This document shows, piece by piece, positions 29,545-39,447 of a stretch of 44,430 bases of DNA. Numbering within the stretch: the stretch's first letter is position 1; each line of letters begins with the position of its first letter. The notes beneath the pieces were generated by a model. It saw only the letters and a program-made list of their open reading frames with translations. It was not told where the DNA came from and did no database searches. The translations under genes were made by a program, and so were the position numbers. Origin of the DNA: Oscillospiraceae bacterium (GTDB taxonomy: Bacteria > Bacillota > Clostridia > Oscillospirales > CAG-272). The stretch covers positions 1 through 44,430 of the forward strand of contig SVSV01000004.1 in NCBI GenBank assembly GCA_015064125.1. Direction: 5' to 3'.

Positions 29545-30890
29545 TGAATTTTGAACAGATAAAGGGCATCTTATTTGATGCCGCCAAGCAAGCGGGTCTT
29601 ACCGAATATGACGTTTATTATCAGCTTTCCACCGACGTGTCTGCCGACGCCCTGAACCGCGAGCCAAACGCCTTTTCCTTTGGTACTGAGGGCGGCGTTA
29701 CCTTCCGCTGTGCGTTGGAGGGGAAGATCGGTGCCGCTTCTACGCAATGCATCGAGCAGGAGGAGCTTGTGGCGCTTGTGCCGCGCGCGATGGCAAATGC
29801 ATCACTGGTGGATGCTGACGAGGAGCCGATCTTTTATGCCCCCGATCAGGAAACCACCTATGGGCAGGTGAGTGCTGTGTGTGAGCCCTTACCCGAGGCG
29901 GCGGTGCTTCGCCGTGTGGCAAACGATCTGCAATCAGATATTTATGCTGCTACACCTCTTGCCGCCGACGGTACCGAAACCGCCGCAGGGGCGGCTGAGG
30001 TCACCGTGTCGCTGGCAAACGCAAGGGGGCTGTCGCTCTCGCATACCGCCTCTATGCGTTACGCCTATGCTGAGGCGGTGATCAATGCCGACGGTGAGCC
30101 GTCGTTTGGCGTGGCCACCACAGGCAATCTTGATGATACTGCGGAAATTGCCAAAAAGGCCGTTTGCGATGCGCTGGCGCGTCTTGGCGGCAAGCCCGTG
30201 AAAACAGGCAAATACAGCGTCGTGTTCTCTGCCAAGCAGGTGCGTGCGCTTTTCTCCACCTTTGGTGGCATATTCAGCGGCAAGGCTGCCATGCAGGGGC
30301 TGTCGCTGCTGAAGGGTAAGGAGGGCACAACGGTGGCCTCGCCCCTTCTGACGGTCTATGACGACCCGTTTTATGAGGGCAACACCATGCAAATGCCCTT
30401 TGACGCGGAGGGTGTGCCCACCTATAAAAAGGCTTTGATCGAGGGGGGCGTTCTGAAGACCCTGCTTTACGATCTCACCACCGCCAAAAAAACAGGCAAC
30501 GTATCAACAGGTAACGCAGGGCGAGCCTCTTATGCCTCTCCTGTGTCGATCCGCTCCTATTGCCGCTATATCGCGGGGGGCGATGCCACACTTGACGAGC
30601 TTTTTGCCACCATGCAAAACGGCTTGTATATTACCGAGATGAAGGGCTTGCACGCAGGGTGCGATGCCGTTACGGGTGATTTTTCGATCGAGTGTGCAGG
30701 ATTTTTGATCAAGGAAGGCAAAAAAGAAACGCCCGTCAAGGCCTTTACCGTGGCAGGCAATTTCTTTGAGCTGATGAAGAATATCGCCCGTGTCGGTGCC
30801 GAGGTTGAGGGTGGCAGATGCGGCTTTTCGATGAGTGCAGCACCCGCCCTGCTTGTAAAGGACCTTTCGGTTGCGGGTGAGAGTGAATAA
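29544..30890 (+). CDS. TldE/PmbA-like protein
   Basis: Adjacent to tldD; GGVLKTLLYDLTTAKKTGNVSTGNAGRASYASPVS; no HExxxH. Confidence 0.9.
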   Translation: MNFEQIKGILFDAAKQAGLTEYDVYYQLSTDVSADALNREPNAFSFGTEGGVTFRCALEGKIGAASTQCIEQEELVALVPRAMANASLVDADEEPIFYAPDQETTYGQVSAVCEPLPEAAVLRRVANDLQSDIYAATPLAADGTETAAGAAEVTVSLANARGLSLSHTASMRYAYAEAVINADGEPSFGVATTGNLDDTAEIAKKAVCDALARLGGKPVKTGKYSVVFSAKQVRALFSTFGGIFSGKAAMQGLSLLKGKEGTTVASPLLTVYDDPFYEGNTMQMPFDAEGVPTYKKALIEGGVLKTLLYDLTTAKKTGNVSTGNAGRASYASPVSIRSYCRYIAGGDATLDELFATMQNGLYITEMKGLHAGCDAVTGDFSIECAGFLIKEGKKETPVKAFTVAGNFFELMKNIARVGAEVEGGRCGFSMSAAPALLVKDLSVAGESE

Positions 30891-30907
30891 ATAAGCGAGG
30901 ACTGACG

Positions 30908-32650
30908 ATGAAGACAATAAAACAACTGATTGCAACAAAGCTTTGTGAGGGGATCGCCGCACTTGGCGCCCCCACCACACCCGACGTGGCCGACCTTGTC
31001 GCCATGCTTGAATATCCGCCTGATGAGGCTATGGGTGACCTCGCGCTGCCCTGCTTTAAGCTCTCGCGTACGCTGCGCCGTGCGCCTGTGCAGATCGCTG
31101 TCGCACTTTGCGAGGCGTTAAACGGTCTTGAGGTGATCGAGCGCGCTGAGGCTGTCAACGGTTATCTCAATATCACCGTGGCAAGATCCTATCTTGTAGA
31201 CAACGTCCTTTCGGGGATCCTTGCCGCGGGCGAGCATTACGGTGCAGGAAACGAGGGGCAGGGCAAGACAGTCGTGCTCGACTATTCCTCTCCTAACGTG
31301 GCAAAGCCCTTCCATATCGGCCATCTTGGCACTACGGTGATCGGTCATTCGCTGAAAAAGCTGCACGAGTTTGCAGGCTATAAGTGCGTTGGCATCAATT
31401 ACCTTGGCGACTGGGGCACCCAGTTCGGTAAGCTGATCGTGGCCTATAAAAAATGGGGCAGCCGTGAGATGATCGAGGAGGGTGGCATCGATAAGCTTGT
31501 TGAGCTTTACGTGATGATCAACAACGCGATTTCGGGCAATGAGGAAAAGGGAATTCAAGCTGATCCTGCCCTCGGTGACGCCGCCCGTGCAGAGTTCCGC
31601 AAATTAGAGGAGGGTGACGAGGAAAATCTGGCCCTCTGGCGCTGGTTTATCGATATCAGCCTTGCCGAATACGAAAAGACCTATAAGCAGCTCGGCATCA
31701 CGTTTGACAGCTATAAGGGCGAGAGCTTTTATACCGATAAAATGCCCGCCGAGGTGCAAAAGCTACGTGATAAGGGGCTTTTGAAGATCGACGACGGTGC
31801 CTCTATCGTGGATCTGCAGCCCTACGGTATGCCTCCGTGTCTGATCTTAAAGCGTGATGGCTCCACGCTTTACCCGACGCGTGATATTGCCGCTGCCGTA
31901 TACCGCAAAAACGAGTATAAATTTGATAAAGCCATTTACGTGACGTCCGCGGGGCAAAGCCTGCACTTTGCACAGTGGTTCAAGGTCGTAGAGCTGATGG
32001 GCTATGACTGGCACGATCAGCTTGTGCACGTGCCTTACGGCACGGTCAGCATCAACGGCGCCAAGCTTGCCACCCGCACGGGTAACGTGGTGCTTTTGAA
32101 GGATTTGTTCCGCGCCGCCATTGACGAGGTCAGCCGCATTATGGCAGAAAAGAATCCTGACCTTGCAGGCAAGGAGGAAATTGCCGAGGCTGTGGGTGTT
32201 GGTGCTATCGTCTTTTACTACCTGTCGGGTAGCCGCATAAAGGATATTAACTTCGTGATGGAGGATGCCCTTAATTTTGACGGCAACACGGGGCCCTACG
32301 TGCAGTATACCTATGCGCGCACCTGTTCGGTGCTGCGCCGCGCCGAGGCGCTTGACGGGCAGCAAGCCGCGCTTGCCATCACCGCCCCCGACGAGGCAAC
32401 GCTCCTGAAGGTGCTTGCCAAATTCCCCGAAAAGGTGTCGGCCGCCATTGCCGAATACGAGCCGTCGGTCATCACGCGTTATATTCTTGACGTGTGTGCC
32501 GCCTTCAACCGCTTTTATCATAACTGTCAGATCATCGGTGCCACCGACCCTGCCGTGCGCGCGACGCGTGTGGCGATCACACGTGCCACCAACGTGGTGC
32601 TTGGTAACGCATTCCCGTTGATTTGCCTCAAAACCATGGAACAAATTTAA
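30908..32650 (+). CDS. argS: Arginyl-tRNA synthetase
   Basis: DYSSPNVAKPFHIGHLGTTVIGHSLKKLHEFAGYKCVGINYLGDWGTQFGKLI. Confidence 0.98.
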   Translation: MKTIKQLIATKLCEGIAALGAPTTPDVADLVAMLEYPPDEAMGDLALPCFKLSRTLRRAPVQIAVALCEALNGLEVIERAEAVNGYLNITVARSYLVDNVLSGILAAGEHYGAGNEGQGKTVVLDYSSPNVAKPFHIGHLGTTVIGHSLKKLHEFAGYKCVGINYLGDWGTQFGKLIVAYKKWGSREMIEEGGIDKLVELYVMINNAISGNEEKGIQADPALGDAARAEFRKLEEGDEENLALWRWFIDISLAEYEKTYKQLGITFDSYKGESFYTDKMPAEVQKLRDKGLLKIDDGASIVDLQPYGMPPCLILKRDGSTLYPTRDIAAAVYRKNEYKFDKAIYVTSAGQSLHFAQWFKVVELMGYDWHDQLVHVPYGTVSINGAKLATRTGNVVLLKDLFRAAIDEVSRIMAEKNPDLAGKEEIAEAVGVGAIVFYYLSGSRIKDINFVMEDALNFDGNTGPYVQYTYARTCSVLRRAEALDGQQAALAITAPDEATLLKVLAKFPEKVSAAIAEYEPSVITRYILDVCAAFNRFYHNCQIIGATDPAVRATRVAITRATNVVLGNAFPLICLKTMEQI

Positions 32651-32662
32651 GGAGATATAGAT

Positions 32663-33394
32663 ATGTCAGGACATAGCAAATGGGCTAATATTAAGCACAA
32701 AAAAGAAAAAACCGATGCGCAAAAGGCCAAGGTCTTTACCAAAATCGGCAAGGAAATTGCCGTTGCCGTTAAGGCAGGCGGCGGTGACCCCACCTCCAAC
32801 TCCAAGCTCCGTGACCTTATTCAAAAGGCAAAATCCAACAACGTCCCCAACGATAATATTGAGCGTATTATCAAAAAGGCAATGGGCGCCACGGGCGAGG
32901 ATTATGAGGAAATTACTTATGAGGGCTACGGTCCCGGCGGCGTTGCCGTGATTGTGGAAACCACCACCGATAACCGCAACCGTACCGCAGGCAATGTGCG
33001 CTCCTACTTCAATAAATATCACGGCAATATGGGCACCTCGGGGTGCGTGTCCTTCCTTTTTGAGGATAAGGGCGTGATTATCGTGAACAATGAGGATGGC
33101 GATATTGACGAGGATAAGCTGATGGAAACCGCCCTTGAGGCAGGTGCTGAGGACTTTGCCGCAGGTGACGGCGTATTTGAAATCTATACCGTCGTTGATG
33201 ACCTTTATGCCATCAAGGAGGTGCTGGAGGCGGCAAAATATCCCATTCTTTCGGCAGAAAAGGATAAAATTGCCTCTACCACCGTCGAACTTACCGACCC
33301 TGACGACCTCAAGTTCATGGGGCTGCTCATTGAAATGCTTGAGGACGACGATGACGTCATGAACGTTTACCACAACTGGGAAAACTGCGATTAA
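32663..33394 (+). CDS. YebC/PmpR family protein
   Basis: MSGHSKWANIKHKKEKTDAQKAKVFTKIGKEIAVAVKAGGGDP. Confidence 0.98.
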   Translation: MSGHSKWANIKHKKEKTDAQKAKVFTKIGKEIAVAVKAGGGDPTSNSKLRDLIQKAKSNNVPNDNIERIIKKAMGATGEDYEEITYEGYGPGGVAVIVETTTDNRNRTAGNVRSYFNKYHGNMGTSGCVSFLFEDKGVIIVNNEDGDIDEDKLMETALEAGAEDFAAGDGVFEIYTVVDDLYAIKEVLEAAKYPILSAEKDKIASTTVELTDPDDLKFMGLLIEMLEDDDDVMNVYHNWENCD

Positions 33395-33401
33395 AAGAAT
33401 G

Positions 33402-33433
33402 AAAAGGGGCCGCGCTGTGCGCGGCCCCTTTAG
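33402..33433. terminator. Rho-independent terminator between convergent genes
   Basis: AAAAGGGGCCGCGC-tgt-GCGCGGCCCCTTTAG. Confidence 0.85.
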
Positions 33434-33451
33434 GTTTTTAAGAAATGAATA

Positions 33452-34765
33452 TCAATCGTTTGCTCTCCAAACGGTGGGCTCACCATCGACAAAATGCCAA
33501 TAGGCAGCATGATCGGCGCTGGGTTTGGTTTCCGAGTAATAATAAACCGACCAGGGATAATTTTGCAACACGCCTTTTGCGCCCTTGTAAAATATAGCAG
33601 GGGGTTCAATGCCTGAAAATAAGTCGTACGGTAAATGCGTTACACCAGCCGGGATCACAAGCTTTTTTAACATATCGCACTCGCCAAAGGCGCTTTCCTC
33701 CTCTATGGTCGTCACACTATCCGGCAGTACGATGGTTTCAATCTGCCGGCACATATAAAAGCAATTTCCGGGGATCGTGGTAATGCTACTTGGTAAATTG
33801 ATCTGCTTTAATGCGGTACATTCGGTAAAGGCCGCAAAATCAAGCTCGGTGACCGAGGCGGGAATTGTCAGCGTGCGCAGATCGCCGCAATAGGCAAAAG
33901 CGCACGAGGATATCTTGGTCACGCTTTGCGGAATGATAGGATTGTCAAACGCTTGCACGCCGTAATAGGCATACATGCCGATTTCCGTGACATAATCGGG
34001 AATTTTGCTTTTTTTGCAGCCACGCACCAAGCGTCCTGTGGCTGTTTCAATCAGGCAGTCGTCCTTGCTGTGATACAGGGGATTTCCCTCGGCTACGGTA
34101 AGCGAATGCAGGTTTGAGCAATAACCGATCGTATATCCCTCAATATACTTCATTTCAGCATTGACCGTAAGGCTTTTTGCTTTGCACTCAAGGGCGTGTG
34201 AGGCCATTCCCACCGTTCCCGGGCGTATTACAATGTCTGTTATGTTTTGCTCGCACCCAATCAGCCAATTATCTACGTATATCAAGCCATTTTCCGTCTC
34301 CGTTACCAGTGGCGTTTTCCAAAATGCATTTTGATCGATTATTGTTAAGCTTGCGGGGAGATTGATATTGGCCAGCTTGGGACAGTTTGAAAATGCGCTC
34401 CATCCGATGCGGGTGAAGCCCTCGGGAAGCACCACGGTCGTGAGCTCGGGACAGTTTGAAAAGCTGTTACTCAGTATGTTTGTAACGCCTTCGGATATGA
34501 CGACCGAGGTCAATAGCGGGCAAAACGAAAAGCCACGTTCATCGATATATGTTACAGGCTTTCCGTTATAGGAGCCGGGTATGGTGATGCTGGTAACTGT
34601 AGCTCTTATTTCACGGTTTATTCTGACAAAATAGCTGTCTGTGGACTCATGATAGGTGAATATTAAGTCACCCTCTGCTTTTTCCTTTTCGTCATTCTTT
34701 TGACATGAAGCAGCTATACATAGCACACAAGCAAGCAGGATAATAGTAAGCAGTCTTTTAAACAT
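33452..34765 (-). CDS. BspA-like leucine-rich-repeat lipoprotein
   Basis: MFKRLLTIILLACVLCIAASC lipobox; repeated LTSVVISEGVTNILSNSFSNCPELTTVVLPEGFTRIGWSAFSNCPKL. Start refined to 34765. Confidence 0.88.
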   Translation of the reverse strand: MFKRLLTIILLACVLCIAASCQKNDEKEKAEGDLIFTYHESTDSYFVRINREIRATVTSITIPGSYNGKPVTYIDERGFSFCPLLTSVVISEGVTNILSNSFSNCPELTTVVLPEGFTRIGWSAFSNCPKLANINLPASLTIIDQNAFWKTPLVTETENGLIYVDNWLIGCEQNITDIVIRPGTVGMASHALECKAKSLTVNAEMKYIEGYTIGYCSNLHSLTVAEGNPLYHSKDDCLIETATGRLVRGCKKSKIPDYVTEIGMYAYYGVQAFDNPIIPQSVTKISSCAFAYCGDLRTLTIPASVTELDFAAFTECTALKQINLPSSITTIPGNCFYMCRQIETIVLPDSVTTIEEESAFGECDMLKKLVIPAGVTHLPYDLFSGIEPPAIFYKGAKGVLQNYPWSVYYYSETKPSADHAAYWHFVDGEPTVWRAND

Positions 34766-34793
34766 TAAAACCTCCTTTAGAGGGTTGCAAAAG

Positions 34794-36560
34794 TTATTTT
34801 GCCTTGACAAACTGACTTTCGTAAAGCTTTTTATAAAATCCGTTCTTGGCAAGCAGGGTATCGTGCGTGCCCTGCTCAATGACGTTGCCATCCTTCATCA
34901 CGAGTATCAGGTCACATTCACGGACAGTGGAAAGGCGGTGCGCCACCACAAAGCTGGTGCGCCCCTTCATCAGGGTGGCAAAGGCCTTTTGAATACGCTG
35001 CTCGGTGCGCGTGTCGATCGAGGAGGTCGCCTCGTCAAGAATTAAGATGGGGGGAGGGCAGAGCATTAGGCGGCTGATGCAAAGCAGCTGCTTTTGCCCT
35101 TGCGAGAGCGTGCCGCCCCCCTCGCCGATGACGGTATCATAGCCGTTCTTCAAGCGCTTGATAAAGCTGTGTGCGTGCGCCGCCTTGGCGGCGTTGATGA
35201 TCTCCTCGTCGCTGGCATTTACCTTGCCAAAGGCAATATTTTCACGCACAGTGCCCGAAAACAGTACCGTGTCCTGCAGTACCATGCCGATCGAGGCGCG
35301 CAGGCTCTTGCGCGTCAGGTGCCTTATATCAACGCCGTCAAGCAAAATGGCACCGCCCCTCACGTCGTAAAAGCGCATCAGCAGATTGATGACCGTGGTC
35401 TTGCCGCAGCCCGTGGGGCCAACGATCGCCACGTGCTGACCGGGTGCTACTTTTACGTTCATATCGGTGATCAGGGTCTGCTCATCGGTGTAGGAAAAGG
35501 CTACGTGACAGAATTCCACCTCACCGCGCGGTGCTGACAGGCTTGTAGCATGCTCGGTGTCGGGGGCTTCCACGGGCGCATCCAGCACCTCAAAAATACG
35601 CGCTGCCGAGGCAAGGGCGTTTTGCAGTTCGGTCACCACACCCGAAATCTCGTTGAAGGGCTTGGTGTACTGGTTGGCATAGGAAAGAAAGCAGGAAAGC
35701 TCGCCGATGGTGATGGCGGCACCGCCGCTCATCGCAACAAGCGCACCCGTCAGCGCCACGCCCGTGTAGACCAAACTGTTGACAAAGCGTGTGGAGGGAT
35801 TGGTAATCGAAGAAAAGAAGGTCGCCTTCAGGGAGGCGTCGCGCAGCTGCTCGTTGAGGTCGTCAAAGCGTGCCAGCATCTGCTTTTCCTGTGAAAAGGC
35901 GTCCACCACCTTGTGCTGACTGATGGCCTCCTCCATCAGTGCCATCTCGCGGCCGCGAATTTCATTTTGGCGCTTGAACATACGGTAGGTTCGCTTGGCG
36001 ATAAAGGCAGCCACAAATAGAGAAACAGGGGTGACCAATACCACCACAAGGGTAATGCCGGGGTGGATAAACAGCATAAAGAGCAGTGTGCCAACAATTG
36101 TGGCAACGCCTGTAAAAAGCTGGGTAAGGCCCAGTAAAAGTCCGTCGGAAAATTGGTCAACGTCACCGATCACACGGCTGACGATATCGCCCGTTTTCTT
36201 CGTATCAAGATAGGAAAAGGGCACCTTTTGCAGGTGACGGAAGGCGTCGTTTCTGATATTGCGCACGATGCCGAAGGTCATTTTGTTGTTGCATACGTTC
36301 ATCAGCCATTGCATGAGTGCGGTGGCGGCAATGACAGCAACGGCAACCTTGAATATGTCAAAAATGCCGTCAAAATCAACACCGTTAGGGGATATAATGA
36401 GGTCGATCGCCTTGCCGATCAAGACAGGCACCCACAGGGTAAGCCCGACGGTGACGAGGGCAAGAAGCAGGGAAAGCACCAAAAAAATGCGGTATCCCTT
36501 TAAATAGGAAAGCACGCGGCGCCAGGTGCCCTTGGGGGCGGTTTGCTTTACTTTAGTCAT
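34794..36560 (-). CDS. ABC exporter half-transporter, TM288-like (canonical catalytic Glu)
   Basis: GPTGCGKTTVINLLMRFYDV; LSQGQKQLLCISRLML; ILILDEATSSIDTRTE. Confidence 0.95.
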   Translation of the reverse strand: MTKVKQTAPKGTWRRVLSYLKGYRIFLVLSLLLALVTVGLTLWVPVLIGKAIDLIISPNGVDFDGIFDIFKVAVAVIAATALMQWLMNVCNNKMTFGIVRNIRNDAFRHLQKVPFSYLDTKKTGDIVSRVIGDVDQFSDGLLLGLTQLFTGVATIVGTLLFMLFIHPGITLVVVLVTPVSLFVAAFIAKRTYRMFKRQNEIRGREMALMEEAISQHKVVDAFSQEKQMLARFDDLNEQLRDASLKATFFSSITNPSTRFVNSLVYTGVALTGALVAMSGGAAITIGELSCFLSYANQYTKPFNEISGVVTELQNALASAARIFEVLDAPVEAPDTEHATSLSAPRGEVEFCHVAFSYTDEQTLITDMNVKVAPGQHVAIVGPTGCGKTTVINLLMRFYDVRGGAILLDGVDIRHLTRKSLRASIGMVLQDTVLFSGTVRENIAFGKVNASDEEIINAAKAAHAHSFIKRLKNGYDTVIGEGGGTLSQGQKQLLCISRLMLCPPPILILDEATSSIDTRTEQRIQKAFATLMKGRTSFVVAHRLSTVRECDLILVMKDGNVIEQGTHDTLLAKNGFYKKLYESQFVKAK

Positions 36561-38289
36561 GCTGTACCACCTCCTCACGGCCGAATTGCGATTCGTGAAT
36601 TTCGCGGTAAACAGGACAGCTCTTAAGCAGCTCCTCATGTGTGCCTATACCGACTGCACGTCCGTCATCAAGCACCACGATGCGATCTGCGTGAGAAAGT
36701 GAGGCGGTGCGCTGTGATACGATAAAGGTGGTGGGGTGATAGGGGAGTGCTTGCAGTGCCGCACGCAATGCGGCGTCGGTGGCGTAATCAAGGGCAGATG
36801 CACTGTCATCAAGGATCAGGATCTCAGGGCGCCTTACCAGTGCACGGGCAATCGTCAGACGTTGCTTTTGTCCGCCCGAGAGATTTCGTGCGCCCTGCTC
36901 GATCAGAAAGTCAAGTCCACCCTCCTTTTCTTCCACAAACGAAAGCGCTTGTGCCGCCTTCAGCGCTGCACGGCACTCGTCGTCGGTTGCAGCTTCGTTG
37001 CCAAAGCGCAGGTTGTCGCGCACAGTGCCTGCAAACAGCTCGGCCTTTTGGGGTACGATACCGATGCGTGCGCGTAGCTCATGTACGTTTGAAAAATCAC
37101 GCACGTCGCGCCCACCGACGAAAACAGCACCGTCCGTCACGTCGTAAAGTCGCGGGATCAGCGATACCAGCGAGCTTTTACCGGCACCCGTGCCACCAAT
37201 GATGCCGATCGTTTCACCGGGGCGACAAGAGAAGGAAATATCCTCAAGCACCGTGTCGGCTCCCGCGTGATACGAAAGTGATACGTTTTTAAATTCTACT
37301 GCAAGCGTCTTGTCGCCGCACGCGGTATTGACGCCCTTTTCAAGGCCTGCTTCGGTGTTAAAAACAGCATTGATGCGCGTGCCCGATGCCACGGCTTTGG
37401 TGATAAGAATGATAAAGTTGGCCATTTTGATCAGCTCAACCAAAATTTGCGACATGTAGTTGTAAAGCGCCACAACGCCGCCCTGCGTAAGGCTACCCGC
37501 GTTCACCTGTATGCCGCCGCGCCAGATGATGACTAAAATAGAAAGATTGATAATGACGTAGGTGATGGGGTTCAACAGTGCTGAAAAACGGCCCGTAAAG
37601 CGCTGTATGCGCGTCAGCTGTGCGTTAGTTTTTGTAAAATCGGCAATGCTTTGCTCCTCACGCACGAAGGCGCGTACCACACGCGCGCCCGATAGGTTTT
37701 CGCGCGTATGCCCCAGTACACGGTCAAGATGCGCGTGCACGCGGCGGAACATGGGGATGCTGATCAGCATGACGCCAAACACGACAACGGCAAGCAGGGG
37801 AATGGTCACCACAAAGGTCAGTGCCGCTGAGGGCGAGACCGTAAAGGCCATGATCATGGCACCAAATACGATAAAGGGTGAGCGCAAGAACAGGCGCAGG
37901 ACCATATTGGTAGCGGTTTGAACCTGATTGACGTCGGTCGTGGCGCGCGACAGCAGGGTAGCAGTGCCAAAACGGTCGGTGCTTGTGTAGGAGAGCCCGC
38001 CAATGTGGGCAAATAAGTCGCGGCGCAGGTCAGTCGCGAGGCCCACTGCCGCCTTGGCGGAAAAATATTGCGCGGTAATGGAGCAAACAAGGCCGATCAC
38101 GCCAAGCGCCACCATCACACCGCAGCGTGCGAGAATATAGCTGCTGTCCCCGTTTTTGATGCCGACGTCAATGATGTCGGCCACCACCAGGGGGATAAAC
38201 AATTCAAACAGCGCCTCAAGCATTTTAAACAGAGGCCCCAGCACAGCCTCTTTTTTATAGCGCTGAATATAGGATAAGATCTTTCGCAT
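36553..38289 (-). CDS. ABC exporter half-transporter, TM287-like (degenerate Walker B)
   Basis: GGTGAGKSSLVSLIPRLYDV; LSGGQKQRLTIARALVRRP; ILILDDSASALDYATD. Start MRKILSYIQRYKKEAVLG at 38289. Confidence 0.95.
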   Translation of the reverse strand: MRKILSYIQRYKKEAVLGPLFKMLEALFELFIPLVVADIIDVGIKNGDSSYILARCGVMVALGVIGLVCSITAQYFSAKAAVGLATDLRRDLFAHIGGLSYTSTDRFGTATLLSRATTDVNQVQTATNMVLRLFLRSPFIVFGAMIMAFTVSPSAALTFVVTIPLLAVVVFGVMLISIPMFRRVHAHLDRVLGHTRENLSGARVVRAFVREEQSIADFTKTNAQLTRIQRFTGRFSALLNPITYVIINLSILVIIWRGGIQVNAGSLTQGGVVALYNYMSQILVELIKMANFIILITKAVASGTRINAVFNTEAGLEKGVNTACGDKTLAVEFKNVSLSYHAGADTVLEDISFSCRPGETIGIIGGTGAGKSSLVSLIPRLYDVTDGAVFVGGRDVRDFSNVHELRARIGIVPQKAELFAGTVRDNLRFGNEAATDDECRAALKAAQALSFVEEKEGGLDFLIEQGARNLSGGQKQRLTIARALVRRPEILILDDSASALDYATDAALRAALQALPYHPTTFIVSQRTASLSHADRIVVLDDGRAVGIGTHEELLKSCPVYREIHESQFGREEVVQHD

Positions 38290-38464
38290 AGCGGTTCCTT
38301 TCGGATATTTTACATAGTGAGTATAACACAAAACCCTGTTTTCTTCAAGCCCTTTGCTGTAGCACTTAAAGTATTTTTGCAAAAAAACTTGCTTTTTTAA
38401 ATAAAAGGTGTATAATAGTATGGGTATCGTAATTTTTATGAGTTTTCTCGGAAAGGATTTTGAA

Positions 38465-39298
38465 ATGGCACAGGAATGTACGCACGATTGCGGCTCGTGC
38501 AGCAGCGCAGATTGCAACTCTCGCAAGGGACCGCAAAAGGATAAATTACACGAAAAAAGCAAGATCGGTAAGATCATCGGTGTCGTCAGCGGTAAGGGCG
38601 GTGTTGGTAAATCCATGGTCAGCTCGCTTTTGGCCGTGGCACTCAACCGCGCAGGCTATCGCGTCGGCATTTTAGATGCAGATATCACAGGTCCCTCTAT
38701 CCCTAAAGCCTTTGGCCTTAAATCGGGCACGGTGGAGGGCGATGAAAACGGTCTGTATCCAGCACGCACCCCGGGCGGCATTGACGTGGTTTCCTTAAAT
38801 CTTCTTCTGCCCGATGAAACCAGTCCCGTTATCTGGCGCGGACCCGTGATCGCAGGCACCGTCAAGCAGTTTTATACCGACGTCATCTGGGATAATATCG
38901 ATTATCTTATCGTCGATTGCCCTCCCGGCACGGGCGACGTGCCCCTGACGGTCTTTCAGTCCTTTAAGGTCGATGGCGTGGTGATCGTCAGCAGCCCACA
39001 GGATCTGGTGGCAATGATCGTGAAGAAGGCCGCCAATATGGCCAATATGATGGAGGTGCCCGTACTTGGTCTTGTGGAAAACATGAGCTTTGTCCGTTGC
39101 CCCGATTGCGGTAAGGAGATCTACCTGTTTGGTGAAAGTCACATTGAGGAGATCGCGAAGGAATTCGGTTATCCGCTGCTTGCCAAGCTTCCCATTGACC
39201 CTGCGCTTGCAGCACTTGTTGATGCAGGCAAGATCGAGCAAATCGAAAAGCTGCCCGTCACCGACGCTGCCGAGGCGATCGTTGCGGCATTGAAATAA
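38465..39298 (+). CDS. Mrp/NBP35 (ApbC)-family P-loop ATPase with Cys-rich N-terminus
   Basis: MAQECTHDCGSCSSADCNS; GVVSGKGGVGKSMVSSLLAVAL; DCPPGTGDVPLT; VENMSFVRCPDCGKEIYLFG. Confidence 0.95.
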   Translation: MAQECTHDCGSCSSADCNSRKGPQKDKLHEKSKIGKIIGVVSGKGGVGKSMVSSLLAVALNRAGYRVGILDADITGPSIPKAFGLKSGTVEGDENGLYPARTPGGIDVVSLNLLLPDETSPVIWRGPVIAGTVKQFYTDVIWDNIDYLIVDCPPGTGDVPLTVFQSFKVDGVVIVSSPQDLVAMIVKKAANMANMMEVPVLGLVENMSFVRCPDCGKEIYLFGESHIEEIAKEFGYPLLAKLPIDPALAALVDAGKIEQIEKLPVTDAAEAIVAALK

Positions 39299-39447
39299 GA
39301 GAAACAGCCAAACGGAAACGCATTGCCGCAAAGCAAGCTTTTTCGCTTGGCTGCTTTCTTTGTGAGAAATATTTCGTGCAAGCCCCTTGAAATTATAGCT
39401 TATATAGTGTAGAATAATATATATGATTTTGGAGAGGAGGTGCCTCT

